From Actinomadura physcomitrii (GTDB taxonomy: Bacteria > Actinomycetota > Actinomycetes > Streptosporangiales > Streptosporangiaceae), in NCBI RefSeq assembly GCF_008923205.2, contig NZ_WBMS02000028.1, forward strand, positions 46,931 to 110,930: a stretch of DNA of 64,000 nt, given 5' to 3'. The notes below the pieces were generated by a model, which saw only the letters and a program-made list of their open reading frames with translations, was not told where the DNA came from and did no database searches. The first letter of the stretch is position 1, and each line of letters begins with the position of its first letter. Below, in pieces: positions 1 to 8,692 of this stretch. Position numbers and translations under genes: made by a program.

Positions 1-1
1 T

Positions 2-23
2 GGTTATGAGGCGCCTCATAACC
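2..23. promoter_or_regulatory. perfect 22-bp palindrome, candidate operator
   Basis: The half-site GGTTATGAGGC is followed directly by its exact reverse complement, giving a 22-bp palindrome with no spacer. Size and perfection suit a dimeric repressor site of TetR type. It lies 110 bp beyond the 3' end of the leftward gene at 132-1214, so the gene it would control is probably off the left edge. Function is inferred only from symmetry. Confidence 0.5.
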
Positions 24-57
24 ACGACACGCCACAAGTCAACGACCGCGGCAGGCG

Positions 58-92
58 AACGCCCGTCCCGGGGGGTGGACGGGACGGGCGTT
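58..92 (-). terminator. intrinsic terminator of the secreted repeat protein
   Basis: Twelve-base perfect arms (AACGCCCGTCCC at 58-69 and its complement at 81-92) enclose an 11-nt loop, 40 nt beyond the stop of the leftward gene. No U-tract is seen, as is common for high-GC actinomycete terminators. Confidence 0.7.
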
Positions 93-131
93 CGGGCCCG
101 GCCGCGGCTCAGGGGGCGCCGCGGCGCGGGG

Positions 132-1214
132 TCAGCTGTAGTACTCGACGAAGGGGACCTTCTTGTCGGGCTGCGTCGCGGTGCCGGCGCTGACGACCGC
201 GGTGGTGCCGGGGCGGGCGTCGGCGTCGGACGCCTGGACGGTGCCGGTGCGGGCGGGCCCGTTGAGGGTCGTCCAGGACGTGCCGTTGTAGTGCATGTAC
301 TGGGTCCGGGTGCCGGTGGTGATCGGCAGCATGACCACGCCGCCCTTGCCGTCGGCCGACAGCCCGATGCCGGCCGTGTTCAGCGGCGTGTTGATCGTCT
401 TCCAGGTCTTGCCGTCGTAGCGCAGGATCGCGTTGGTGATCTGGGCGTTCTGCCGGACGCGCAGCACGTACACGTTCGTCGGCGAGTTCGCCACGATCTT
501 GTACAGAGTGCCCTGGTAGGCGGGGACGCCGAGGGAGCCCGGTACGGCGATCTGCTTCCACGCCGTGCCGTCGTAGTGCATCACCAGGCCGGTCACGGAC
601 GTACCGGTGGCGGACGTCGTCCCGGCCAGCCAGACGTCGTTCTTGGACTTCACGTCCACCGCGGTGATCGCGGACGAGGCGGGCAGCGGGACCTTCGCGT
701 CCACCCAGGCGGTGCCCGTCCAGCGCAGGACGGCGCTGAGGCCGCCCGCGGTCGCGTCGATGCCCGCGAGGGAGTAGGCGGTGCCGTCCGGCGCGGCCGC
801 GACCTGGCTCGGCAGGCCGACCAGCGGGTAGGTCACGCTGCTCCACGTGGTGCCGTTCCAGTACAGGCCGACGGTGCCGCCGAGGTTGTAGCCGATGATC
901 CACGCCTTGCTCGCGCTCGCGACGGCGACGTCCGTCGGGGTGAACCCGACCGGGCTCGCCTGCGCGACCCACGCCGACCCGTTCCACTTGGCGATCTTCG
1001 CCTGAGGGCTGAAGAACGAGCCGGCGGCGCCGACGGCCCAGCCGGCGTTCGTCGCGCCGAAGTCGACGTGGTCGAGGCTGCCGTTGTAGTTCAGCCCGGC
1101 GCCGCCGACGTTCTTCCACCCGGCGGCGGCCTGGGCGGGCGCGGCGGCGAGGGCGAGCGTTCCGGCACCGCAGGCGATGGCCAGGGCCGCGGCGGATACC
1201 GCGTTCCGTCCCAT
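132..1214 (-). CDS. secreted repeat protein, beta-propeller-like
   Basis: A 360-aa exported protein of unknown function. Residues 1-30 form a Sec signal peptide with a hydrophobic alanine-rich core and an Ala-x-Ala cleavage site. The mature part repeats a motif of roughly 45-60 residues built around W-x-G/N-x-x-W, D/S-V-x-V and L-x-Y-x-G-x-x-W, typical of actinomycete secreted proteins predicted to fold as beta-propellers. The ATG at 1214 is chosen over an in-frame TTG at 1226 because GGGAG lies 5 nt upstream of the ATG. It is monocistronic, with its own terminator at 58-92. No catalytic motif is visible; binding or surface roles are only guesses. Confidence 0.8.
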   Translation of the reverse strand: MGRNAVSAAALAIACGAGTLALAAAPAQAAAGWKNVGGAGLNYNGSLDHVDFGATNAGWAVGAAGSFFSPQAKIAKWNGSAWVAQASPVGFTPTDVAVASASKAWIIGYNLGGTVGLYWNGTTWSSVTYPLVGLPSQVAAAPDGTAYSLAGIDATAGGLSAVLRWTGTAWVDAKVPLPASSAITAVDVKSKNDVWLAGTTSATGTSVTGLVMHYDGTAWKQIAVPGSLGVPAYQGTLYKIVANSPTNVYVLRVRQNAQITNAILRYDGKTWKTINTPLNTAGIGLSADGKGGVVMLPITTGTRTQYMHYNGTSWTTLNGPARTGTVQASDADARPGTTAVVSAGTATQPDKKVPFVEYYS

Positions 1215-1384
1215 AGAAGCTCCCAAGATCAGTTCAAGCGCACGGCAAAGAGTACGGGAAGACTTACTTCCGAGTAAGAGGGACTTTCCAGGCGGCCGGA
1301 ACAGGCCGCTTCCGTCCCGCGCACCCCACCGGTCCCGGGAACGGCGAACGCCCGGAGCCGTTGCGGCCCCGGGCGTCCGGCACG

Positions 1385-1429
1385 CCGCGGGCGGTGACCG
1401 GAGCGCGTCCCTCCGGTCACCGCCCGCGG
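1385..1429 (-). terminator. strong terminator hairpin after the crotonase operon
   Basis: A perfect 19-bp stem (arms 1385-1403 and 1411-1429) with a 7-nt loop lies 60 nt downstream of the leftward crotonase stop. It is one of the most stable hairpins in the window and presumably ends the SDR-crotonase transcript. Confidence 0.8.
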
Positions 1430-1489
1430 ATCACCGACGGAAGGCGATCGCCGCGACAGCGGTCACTCCGAGGCGGTCACCGAAGGCGG

Positions 1490-2254
1490 TCACTCGCCCT
1501 TCCAGTTCGGCTTGCGCTTCTCGGCGAAGGCCGCCGGGCCCTCCTGCGCGTCCTTGGAGGTGAAGACCGGCAGCGTGATGTCCTGCTGCTTCTTCCACGC
1601 CTCGGCGGACGACCAGTCGGCGGACTCGACGATGACCTTCTTGGTCGCGGCGAGCGCCAGCGGGGCGTTCTCCGCGACCTTCAGGGCCAGCTCCTTGGCC
1701 GCGGCGAGCGCGCCGCCCGGCTCGGCGAGCCGGTTGACGAACCCGAGCTCGGCCATCCGCTCCGCCGGGTACTTGTCGCCGGTCAGGGCGATCTCCATGG
1801 CGATGTGGAACGGGATGCGCTGCGGCAGCCGCAGCAGCCCGCCGCCCGCGGCGACCAGGCCGCGCTTCGGCTCGGGCAGCCCGAACTGCGCGTCCCGGGA
1901 CGCCACGATCATGTCGCAGGACAGCGCGACCTCGCAGCCGCCGGCCAGCGCGTAGCCCTCCACCGCGGCGATCAGCGGCTTGGCCGCCGGGCGCTCGGTG
2001 ATGCCGGCGAACCCGCGGCCCTCCACGGTCGGGTTGTCGCCCGTGAGGAAGCCCTTGAGGTCCATGCCGGAGCAGAACGTGCCGCCGGCGCCGGTCAGGA
2101 CGCCGATGGACAGGTCCTTGCGGGAGTCCAGCTCGTCCAGCGCCGCCGCGATCCCCTTCGCCACCTCGCCGTTGACCGCGTTGCGGGCCTCCGGCCGGTT
2201 GATGGTGATGACGAGGACGGCGCCGTCTTCTTCGGTGAGAACAGCGTCGGTCAT
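1490..2254 (-). CDS. enoyl-CoA hydratase/isomerase (crotonase)
   Basis: A 254-aa crotonase-superfamily enzyme, full length for the family. The oxyanion-hole segment CSGMDL is at about residues 61-66 and a second glycine-rich strand (LAGGCEVA) at 103-110. Both hydratase-type glutamates are recognisable, E108 in GGCE and E128 in LPEPK, so genuine 2-enoyl-CoA hydratase chemistry is plausible. It lies 8 nt downstream of a short-chain dehydrogenase on the same strand. The pair matches consecutive hydration and oxidation steps of acyl-CoA breakdown. The acyl substrate cannot be read from sequence. Confidence 0.9.
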   Translation of the reverse strand: MTDAVLTEEDGAVLVITINRPEARNAVNGEVAKGIAAALDELDSRKDLSIGVLTGAGGTFCSGMDLKGFLTGDNPTVEGRGFAGITERPAAKPLIAAVEGYALAGGCEVALSCDMIVASRDAQFGLPEPKRGLVAAGGGLLRLPQRIPFHIAMEIALTGDKYPAERMAELGFVNRLAEPGGALAAAKELALKVAENAPLALAATKKVIVESADWSSAEAWKKQQDITLPVFTSKDAQEGPAAFAEKRKPNWKGE

Positions 2255-2262
2255 TCAGTGCC

Positions 2263-3036
2263 TCACTTCGGCTGGAAGCGGATGCCACCGTCGAAACGGA
2301 TGGTCTCGCCGTTCATGTAGTCGTTCTCGATGAGGGACTTGACCAGGTGCGCGAACTCCGACGCCTTGCCCATCCGCTTCGGAAACGGCACCGGCGCGGA
2401 CAGCTTGGCCTTGAACGCGTCGGCGGCCTCGCCCTCGCCGTAGATGGGGGTGTCGATGATGCCGGGGCAGATGGTGTTGACGCGGACGCCGATCGCGGCG
2501 AGGTCGCGGGCGGCCGGCAGCGTCATGCCGATGATGCCGCCCTTGGAGGCCGAGTAGGCGATCTGCCCGGTCTGGCCCTCGATGCCGGCGATGGACGCGG
2601 TGTTGATCACCACGCCGCGGGCGCCGTCGGCGTCGGCGGGCTCGGTCTTGGCGATCGCCGCGGCGCCGATCCGCATCAGGTTGAAGGTGCCGATCAGGTT
2701 GACCCGGATGACGGTCTCGTAGGACGCCAGGTCGTGCGGGGAGCCGTCGCGGCCGACGGTGCGCGAGGCCCAGCCGATGCCGGCGCTGTTGACGATGACG
2801 CGCAGCGGGGCGCCGGTGTCGACGGCGGCCTGGACGGCGGCCTGCACCTGCTCCTCGCTGGAGACGTCGGTCTTGACGAAGACGCCGCCGACCTCGTCGG
2901 CGACCTTCTTGCCCTTGTCCTCGTTCATGTCGGCGACGACGACCTTGGCGCCTTCGGCGGCCAGCGCGCGCACGGTGGCCTCACCGAGGCCGCTCGCGCC
3001 ACCGGATACGACGGCGGAAACTCCGTTCAGGTCCAT
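2263..3036 (-). CDS. short-chain dehydrogenase, 3-hydroxyacyl-CoA type
   Basis: A 257-aa SDR with the NAD-binding motif GGASGLG near residue 12, NSAG, an active-site serine in NTASIAG, and YSASK. The overall pattern resembles type II 3-hydroxyacyl-CoA dehydrogenases of the HSD17B10 kind, which oxidise 3-hydroxyacyl-CoA with NAD+. The ATG at 3036 is preferred because AAGGTG sits 7 nt upstream; a GTG nine bases earlier lacks a spaced ribosome-binding site. It is the first gene of a two-gene operon with the crotonase downstream, which supports a beta-oxidation-like role. Substrate identity is inference. Confidence 0.88.
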   Translation of the reverse strand: MDLNGVSAVVSGGASGLGEATVRALAAEGAKVVVADMNEDKGKKVADEVGGVFVKTDVSSEEQVQAAVQAAVDTGAPLRVIVNSAGIGWASRTVGRDGSPHDLASYETVIRVNLIGTFNLMRIGAAAIAKTEPADADGARGVVINTASIAGIEGQTGQIAYSASKGGIIGMTLPAARDLAAIGVRVNTICPGIIDTPIYGEGEAADAFKAKLSAPVPFPKRMGKASEFAHLVKSLIENDYMNGETIRFDGGIRFQPK

Positions 3037-3201
3037 AAGCAGCACCTTACGTGAGGGACCGAATGTGGTTCGGGATGATGTTACCCAGACGTCATCCCGG
3101 TGTTCTGCTCACACCCCGGCGGATTGCCCGGGCGCGATGTTACTCGGGAGTCACAATACGGCGAGCGTTTGCCGCAGGACGCCCCGGGCACCCGTCGGTG
3201 C

Positions 3202-4050
3202 ATGACCGAACCTCCGGCACAGAGCCAGTCCTACCCAGGCCACACGGGGGACATGACGCCCGAACCGCGCGACGAGATGCGCGGGTACACCGGCAGCGGC
3301 CTCCTCGACGGCAAGCTCGCGCTGATCACCGGCGGCGACTCGGGCATCGGCCGCGCGGTGTCCGTGGCGTTCGCCAAGGAGGGCGCCGACGTCGCCCTCA
3401 CCTACCTCGACGAGGACGACGACGCCCGGCGCACCAAGGCCCTCGTCGAGGCCGAAGGCCGCCGCTGCTTCACCTTCGGCGGCGACCACGCCGAGGAACG
3501 GCACTGCCGCGAGACCGTCGAGCACGCCGTCCGCAATCTCGGCGGACTCGACGTCCTCGTCCTGCACCACGGCACGCAGACCCCGGTCAAGGACGTCCGC
3601 GAGATCGACGACGCCCAGCTCCAGCGGACGTTCGCCGTCAACGTGTACGCGCTGTTCTGGACCGTCCAGGAGGCCCTCGACCACATGGGGCCCGGCTCGT
3701 CCATCGTCTTCACCGGGTCCATCAACGGGCTGCGCGGCAACAAGACGCTGATCGACTACGCCGCCGGCAAGGCCGCCGCGATGACCTTCGCCACCTCCCT
3801 CGCGCAGAACCTCATGGACCGCGAGATCCGCGTCAACTGCGTCGCCCCCGGACCCGTCTGGACGCCGCTGATCCCCGCCACCTTCGACGCCGAGCGCGTG
3901 GAAGGCTTCGGCGGCCAGGCCCCGATGGGCCGCCCCGCCGATCCCGACGAGATCGCCCCCTCCTACGTCTTCTTCGCCGCGAACCGGCAGTCGTCCTACT
4001 ACACCGGCCAGACGCTGGTGCCCGCCGGCGGCGAGATCCACCCCGGCTGA
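3202..4050 (+). CDS. SDR oxidoreductase, general-stress GSP39-like
   Basis: A 282-aa SDR whose roughly 35-residue N-terminal extension (P/Y/G-rich, then GSGLLDGKLALITGG) is typical of the general stress protein 39/YhdF group. The cofactor loop GGDSGIGRAV contains the D-S-G-I-G variant usual for this group. FTGSING carries the catalytic serine and YAAGK the Tyr/Lys pair, so it should be active. The substrate is unknown. It is transcribed divergently from the SDR/crotonase pair. The start at 3202 is the first ATG consistent with family length; longer reading upstream is non-homologous. Confidence 0.88.
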   Translation: MTEPPAQSQSYPGHTGDMTPEPRDEMRGYTGSGLLDGKLALITGGDSGIGRAVSVAFAKEGADVALTYLDEDDDARRTKALVEAEGRRCFTFGGDHAEERHCRETVEHAVRNLGGLDVLVLHHGTQTPVKDVREIDDAQLQRTFAVNVYALFWTVQEALDHMGPGSSIVFTGSINGLRGNKTLIDYAAGKAAAMTFATSLAQNLMDREIRVNCVAPGPVWTPLIPATFDAERVEGFGGQAPMGRPADPDEIAPSYVFFAANRQSSYYTGQTLVPAGGEIHPG

Positions 4051-4057
4051 GACGCCC

Positions 4058-4577
4058 ATGGAGTTCCAGCGCAGCGACCCCTCCGAACCCGGCTTCGCGC
4101 GGCGCAGGTGCGGCAAGGGCTTCACCTACCTCGGCCCGGACGGCCGCCCCCTGTCCGACCCCGCCGAGCGCGAGCGGATCCGCGCCCTGGTCATCCCGCC
4201 CGCCTGGCAGGACGTGTGGATCTGCCCGGACGCCGACGGCCACATCCAGGCGATGGGCACCGACGCCGCCGGGCGCCGCCAGTACCTGTACCACGAGGCG
4301 TGGCGCGAGCAGCGCGACCGCGAGAAGCACGACCACGTCCTTGAGCCTGACGGCGGCCGACAGCACGCGCTCGCGGCGGTAGCAGGTCGCCGCCTACCTC
4401 GGCAACACCCCGGCCGTGGCGCGCGTCTCCTACATCGACCCGCGCATCATCTCCCTCTACGAGTCCGGCCGGACGATCGCCCCGGTTCTTACCAAACTCG
4501 GCGTGGACGCCTCCCCCGGCGAACTGGCCACCCAGGGCCCGGTCGAACAAGCCGTCATCGACCTCCTGCAACCCTGA
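4058..4577 (+). pseudogene. DNA topoisomerase IB, internally deleted remnant
   Basis: The first ~90 codons encode a clear bacterial topoisomerase IB N-terminus (YLGPDGRPL, IPPAWQDVWICP, GHIQAMGTDAAGR, YHEAWR). After about 4325 the homology stops. From about 4384 a different frame encodes the family's C-terminus (VAAYLGNTPAVARVSYIDPR, LYESGR, ending LLQP, stop 4575-4577). The central catalytic core with its Arg/Lys residues, about 200 residues, is missing and the frame has shifted. This is therefore a deletion-plus-frameshift pseudogene of a gene that normally relaxes supercoiled DNA. It starts 7 nt after the SDR stop, so it was once co-transcribed with it. Confidence 0.85.
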
Positions 4578-4589
4578 CCCCGAACACCC

Positions 4590-4925
4590 ACCGTCTCCAG
4601 ACGACCACCGGACTAAGTAACGATCACCAGCCCAGAACGCCCCCGCCTTCGAACGACCACCAGCCCCAGGCCGCCACCGGACTTTGAAACGATCACCAGC
4701 CCGGGGACAGCCACCAGACCCCAGACGACCACCGGCCCGGACGACCACCGAGCCCAAGCGGCCACCGGTCCCCAGGACGGCCACCAGACCCCGAACGATC
4801 ACCAAGGCCCCAGACGACCACCGGCCCTGAAACGATCATTCAGCCTCAGGCGGCCACCCACCCCAATGATCATCAGACTGCGGACGATCACTAGACCTCC
4901 GGGCGCTCACCAGGTCTCGGGACGG
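4590..4925. repeat. degenerate tandem repeat, about 17 copies of a ~20-bp unit
   Basis: Imperfect copies of ACGAYCACCRGCCC separated by 4-9 variable bases fill most of the 368-bp gap between the topoisomerase remnant and the phosphoesterase gene. Spacing is irregular and no unit is precisely conserved, which argues against CRISPR. No protein-like frame runs through it. Function unknown. Confidence 0.75.
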
Positions 4926-4945
4926 GCATCGGCCCCCGGCGGGGG

Positions 4946-5716
4946 TCACCAGGCGGAGACGCGCTCCTCGGCGCGTCCGGCGCCCGCTGCTCCGGCCGTC
5001 TCCGGGATCTCCAGGTAGTACAGGGCGTAGGCGTGCTGGATCACCGGCAGCGCGACGTTGCGCACCCGGACACCGCCCTGCGTCATCCCCTTCTCCGTCC
5101 CCTTGTGGGCGTGCCCGTGGATCGCCAGGGCCGGCGCCGCCGCGTCGATCGCCTCCCCCATCAGGTAGCTGCCGAGGAACGGGTAGATCTCCGGCGGCTC
5201 GCCCTCGAGCGTGTCCTCGGCGGGCGAGTAGTGCGTCAGGCTCACCCGCACGTCCGCGTCCAGTTCCAGCAGCGCGGTGCCGAGCCGGTCGGCGAACGAC
5301 TTGGTGTGCCGGATGAACGCCTTCATCTCCGGCTCGCCGAAGTCGCTCGCGCACTTCCCTTCGAACCCGCCGCCGAACCCCTTGCCGCCCGCCACGCCGA
5401 GCCGCGCCCCGTCGCAGTCGACGACCGTCCCGTCCCCCTCCAGCACGATCGCCCCCGCCTCGCGCAGGACGTCGGCGATCTCCTCCTCGTGGTCGGAGTG
5501 GTAGTCGTGGTTGCCGAGCACCGCAATTACCGGCACGCCGAGATTCCGGAGCTCGCCCGCCGCGACCCGGCCCTCCTCGACCGTCCCGTGCCTGGTCAGG
5601 TCGCCCGCGACGAGGAACACGTCCGCCTGCCGGGCCAGCTGCCCGAGCCGTCCCCGGTACGCCCCGGCCATGTCGGCCCCGACGTGCAGGTCCCCGGCCG
5701 CCGCCACACGGATCAT
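4946..5716 (-). CDS. calcineurin-like metallophosphoesterase
   Basis: A 256-aa phosphoesterase with every metal-ligand motif in order: GDLH near the N-terminus, GDLTRHG, GNHD, THYSP and GHAHKG. It should bind two divalent metals and hydrolyse a phosphate ester; the substrate is unknown. ATG 5716 overlaps the TGA of the upstream BON gene (ATGA) and has GGAGGA 9 nt upstream, so it is chosen over GTG 5725. It is the last gene of a three-gene operon with a BON-domain protein and a nucleotidyltransferase. The C-terminal 20 residues are alanine/glycine rich and dispensable-looking. Confidence 0.9.
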   Translation of the reverse strand: MIRVAAAGDLHVGADMAGAYRGRLGQLARQADVFLVAGDLTRHGTVEEGRVAAGELRNLGVPVIAVLGNHDYHSDHEEEIADVLREAGAIVLEGDGTVVDCDGARLGVAGGKGFGGGFEGKCASDFGEPEMKAFIRHTKSFADRLGTALLELDADVRVSLTHYSPAEDTLEGEPPEIYPFLGSYLMGEAIDAAAPALAIHGHAHKGTEKGMTQGGVRVRNVALPVIQHAYALYYLEIPETAGAAGAGRAEERVSAW

Positions 5717-5949
5717 GACAGCCACTCCTCCCCCTCGGGCTCCGGCACCGCGACGACGTGCACCTCGTTGCAGATCTCGTGCCCCTCCGCCGCCGCCCGG
5801 GCGGCCTCCTCGACCTCCCGGCGCTGGTCCTCGCTGGCGACCTCGCCGCGCAGATGCACCACGTTCCCGCGCACGTCGACGCGGATGCCCAGCTCGTGCG
5901 CGCGCGAGGCGAGCGTCTCCTGGATGTGCGCCGGCAGGTACTCGGTCAC
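5713..5949 (-). CDS. small BON-domain protein
   Basis: A 78-aa protein consisting of one BON domain: an amphipathic start, then IRVDVRGNVVHLRGEVAS (the beta strand and glycine typical of BON), a charged helix EDQRREVEEAARAA, and a closing NEVHVV strand. BON domains generally bind lipids or partner proteins at membranes or cell surface; no signal peptide is present here, so it is probably cytoplasmic. GTG 5949 overlaps the upstream stop (GTGA) and GGGAG lies 8 nt upstream. It is the middle gene of the three-gene operon. Confidence 0.85.
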   Translation of the reverse strand: MTEYLPAHIQETLASRAHELGIRVDVRGNVVHLRGEVASEDQRREVEEAARAAAEGHEICNEVHVVAVPEPEGEEWLS

Positions 5950-6587
5950 GGCACGCTCCCTTCGATGACGCCGAGCCGGGACAGCAGGGTCAGGAAGGCG
6001 TACGCGTAGGGCGACTTCGCCGTCTCCTCGGCCACGTACGGCCAGTCGACCTGCTCCCGCAGCGCCCGGCTGACATGCAGGAACCCGCTGAAGTCGCATG
6101 CCGTCTCGCTGAACGCCAGCAACCGCATGATCACCAGTTCCGTGGCGGGCAGCACCGGCATGTACACCGCGCCGACCGCCATCTCCGTGGCCCGTCCGAG
6201 GAGGGCGCCGTCCACGGGACGGCCCGACGGCGTGTGGATCAGGTCGATGAGGTGCTCGCCGTCGCACACCTTGGCGAGCCAGTTCTCCGGGCTGTCCATG
6301 TGCCCCATGCCGGCTCCGGCGAGCGCGGTGAGCGCGTCGTCGACGTCCCGCTCCCGCACCACGAAGTCCACATCGTGCGTGGACACGGCGGCGCCGTGCG
6401 CGTACGCCGCGAACCCGCCCGCCAGCGCGTACTCGACCCCGGCGTCGCGCAGCGCGGCGGCGGCCCGCTTGAGGCTCAGGAGCAGGCCGTCCCCGGCACC
6501 GCCCGGGCCCGGCGATCCGCTGCCCCGGACCACTCCGAGGTTCGGCACGCTGCCCGCGCGCCTCGTCCCGGCCTGCACATCCCCCAC
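5946..6587 (-). CDS. nucleotidyltransferase-fold protein
   Basis: A 213-aa protein with a minimal nucleotidyltransferase core from about residue 45: AGGFAAYAHG, then HDVDFVV carrying the D-x-D metal pair, and a third acidic strand HLIDLIH. This pattern matches the AbiEii/DUF6036-like group. The family includes toxins of toxin-antitoxin pairs and antibiotic-modifying enzymes, but no antitoxin-like partner is adjacent; the downstream neighbours are a BON protein and a phosphoesterase. The N-terminal 35 residues are low complexity, so the GTG at 6587 may be too far upstream. Function inferred from fold only. Confidence 0.72.
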   Translation of the reverse strand: MGDVQAGTRRAGSVPNLGVVRGSGSPGPGGAGDGLLLSLKRAAAALRDAGVEYALAGGFAAYAHGAAVSTHDVDFVVRERDVDDALTALAGAGMGHMDSPENWLAKVCDGEHLIDLIHTPSGRPVDGALLGRATEMAVGAVYMPVLPATELVIMRLLAFSETACDFSGFLHVSRALREQVDWPYVAEETAKSPYAYAFLTLLSRLGVIEGSVP

Positions 6588-6833
6588 ACGAACCCCTGTT
6601 TCCTAGCGCTCACCGCGCCGGTACCCCGGAAACCCCAGCTCATGCCACATCCCAGCCGCAGCCGCGCCGCGTCCCCGACCGCATTCCGTCACCACGGTCG
6701 GCGCCCCGGGCGCGCGACAGACGGCGGGCGACGGACGGCGGGCGACGGGACGACAGGCGACGGGACGACAGGCGACGGGCAGGGAGCCGGCGGTCGGCAT
6801 CGCCCTTCGCGACAGCGCGGCTCGGTGTCCGGG

Positions 6834-8219
6834 TCAGCGGGCTGGGGCCCGGTAGGTGGCGGGCGGGGTCGGGGTCGTGCCGAAGCAGGTGGCGACCGGG
6901 TCCTCGACGGAGCACCAGCCCGGCCGGCGGACCGGCACGTATCCGGCCGGGACGCCCCGGCCGGCGATGATCGAGCGATACGTCGCGACGGCGTCGGTCG
7001 GCCGGCGGCTCAGGGACGGATCGGTCAGCGCGTCCACCGTGTAGAGGCCGAAGCGCGGCTCGTAGCTGCCCCATTCGTAGTTGTCGGTGAGGCTCCAGTA
7101 GTTGTAGCCCATCACCTCGACGCCGTCGGCCATCGCCCGCTGCACCCAGTAAATGTGGTCGCGGAGATGGTCGCTCCGCGTGTAGCCGTCGGGGCGGGGC
7201 TTGCCGTTGTCGGTGGACATGCCGTTCTCGACGACGTAAACGGGCAGTTTCGGCAGCCGCCGCTGGTAGCTCTTGAGGACGTAGTACAGCCCCTCCGGCT
7301 CCGGGTCGATCTTCCAGAACTCGCCGGTCAGCGAGTAGCCGGCGGTCAGGTTCTGGGCGTTGGCGCCGTAGTAGTAGTCGATGCCGAGGAAGTCGAGCTT
7401 GTCGGTGACGTCGTTGAAGAGCGCGGCGTCGAAGATGCCGTTCAGCGCCGTCCCGTAGGCGACGTTCGTGGAGACGGGAGCGCCCGGGTCGAGCTTGTGG
7501 ATCATGTCGTAGGCGGCGCGGTGGGTCCTGGTGAGCGCGGTCCGCATGGCGGCGAGCTGCCCGAGGTTCATCGGCCGCATGGTCAGCTCTTTGTACATGT
7601 AGGCGCTGGCCTCGTTGAACGTGATCCAGATGACGCCCTGGTGCTTGTAGCGGTGGACGATGAACCGGGCGTTGCGCAGCCAGTCCGCCTGCGTCTCCGG
7701 GGCGTCCCAGGCGCCCTGATCTGCGACCCATCCGGGGTACACCCAGTGGTCCAGCGTGATCATCGGCCGCATGCCGGCGGCGCGGATCCGCCGGACGAGG
7801 TCGTCGTAGTAGGCGATCGCCTTGGGATCGCGGACGCCCCGCTTCGGCTCGATCCTGGCCCACTCGATCGAGGTGCGGAACACCTTCACGCCGAGCTTGC
7901 GCGCGAGGTCGATGTCGCCCGGGTAGCGGTGCAGGAAGTCGACGGACTTCTTGTACGGGTCGCTGATGCCGGGCGCCTTCCGCTCTATGTAGCGCGTCCA
8001 GTTGCTGTCGGGGAACGAGCCCTCGCCCTGGAAGCCGGACGTGGCGACGCCCCAGAGGAAGTCCCGGGGGAACTTGGCGGTCGTCGGGGCCTTCGCGGTG
8101 GACGGCACAGGGCCGGTACGGGCGCGGGCGGCGGGTGAGGCGGTCACCGTGACGGCGGCCGCGAGGGCGAGAGCGGGGAGCACGCGCGCGAGACGCGTTC
8201 TGCCGGACCTGCGGAACAC
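6834..8219 (-). CDS. secreted GH1-family beta-glycosidase
   Basis: A 461-aa glycoside hydrolase family 1 enzyme with an N-terminal signal peptide (twin-arginine-poor, R-rich n-region, A/V/L core, cleavage near ARA). Motifs in order: FLWGVATSGFQGEG, DIDLARKLGVKVFRTSIEWARIEP, ITFNEAS with the acid/base glutamate (NEP is usual, here NEA), YVVENGM with the nucleophile glutamate, and YNYWSLTDNYEW near the C-terminus. Both catalytic residues are present. GTG 8219 is preferred over GTG 8237 because GGAGGGA lies 5 nt upstream of it and would fall inside the coding region of the longer form. It probably hydrolyses beta-glucosides outside the cell. Confidence 0.9.
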   Translation of the reverse strand: MFRRSGRTRLARVLPALALAAAVTVTASPAARARTGPVPSTAKAPTTAKFPRDFLWGVATSGFQGEGSFPDSNWTRYIERKAPGISDPYKKSVDFLHRYPGDIDLARKLGVKVFRTSIEWARIEPKRGVRDPKAIAYYDDLVRRIRAAGMRPMITLDHWVYPGWVADQGAWDAPETQADWLRNARFIVHRYKHQGVIWITFNEASAYMYKELTMRPMNLGQLAAMRTALTRTHRAAYDMIHKLDPGAPVSTNVAYGTALNGIFDAALFNDVTDKLDFLGIDYYYGANAQNLTAGYSLTGEFWKIDPEPEGLYYVLKSYQRRLPKLPVYVVENGMSTDNGKPRPDGYTRSDHLRDHIYWVQRAMADGVEVMGYNYWSLTDNYEWGSYEPRFGLYTVDALTDPSLSRRPTDAVATYRSIIAGRGVPAGYVPVRRPGWCSVEDPVATCFGTTPTPPATYRAPAR

Positions 8220-8692
8220 GGGACTCCCTCCGGGCACCGGACATGAATCTCTTTCGGACTACAGGCCCGGGAGGGGCCGCAGTCAATCCCCACTCCATGG
8301 CCGGATCCGGCAACGCAGCGTCCCCGATCCGCCACACGGTGGAGGGAAGTGACGCAACTAACACCTTCACCGCCATTGATCTATCCCCTTCTAGCAAGCG
8401 GAAACCGCCTTCGGATCCCGCGACCGCTCCAGTCGACCAGCCCCGCCCGAACAACGGAACCAGAACCGTGTTCTGTGGATAACTCCGCCGTGAGACGCCC
8501 GTCCAGAACGGGGAATCGTCCGGCCCGGCTACTAAGCCGAACATGGACGGACGCACACGCCGGGGCGCAAGCCCAAGCGCGCGCACAGGCGAGGGCCCCG
8601 CACCGGTCGACACCGGCGCGGGGCCCTCGGCCTGAGGCCCGTTCGGACCAGGCTTGTCCAGACCCAAGCGTGCCCTTGCGAGGCAGATCCCT
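8220..8692. other. intergenic region between GH1 and OYE genes
   Basis: This 473-bp stretch contains the upstream region of the leftward GH1 gene, a locally A/T-richer segment around 8340-8400, and the terminator at 8591-8628. I see no convincing coding frame. Confidence 0.5.
8591..8628 (-). terminator. terminator of the OYE reductase gene
   Basis: An 11-bp perfect stem (GAGGGCCCCGC at 8591-8601 with 8618-8628) encloses a second nested 5-bp stem (CCGGT/ACCGG). It lies 65 nt past the leftward OYE stop. Very stable; no U-tract. Confidence 0.78.

Noticed and set aside
6-1277. 423-codon rightward frame opposite the secreted repeat protein
   Set aside because: Arg/Gly/Ala-rich antisense shadow; the leftward gene has a signal peptide, RBS and terminator.
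4590-4925. Possible CRISPR array
   Set aside because: Unit is degenerate, spacing 4-9 bases and irregular; no cas genes.
6721-6785. Short GGCGACGGGACGACA repeats upstream of the GH1 gene's 3' end
   Set aside because: Only two to three imperfect copies; too small to call a functional repeat.
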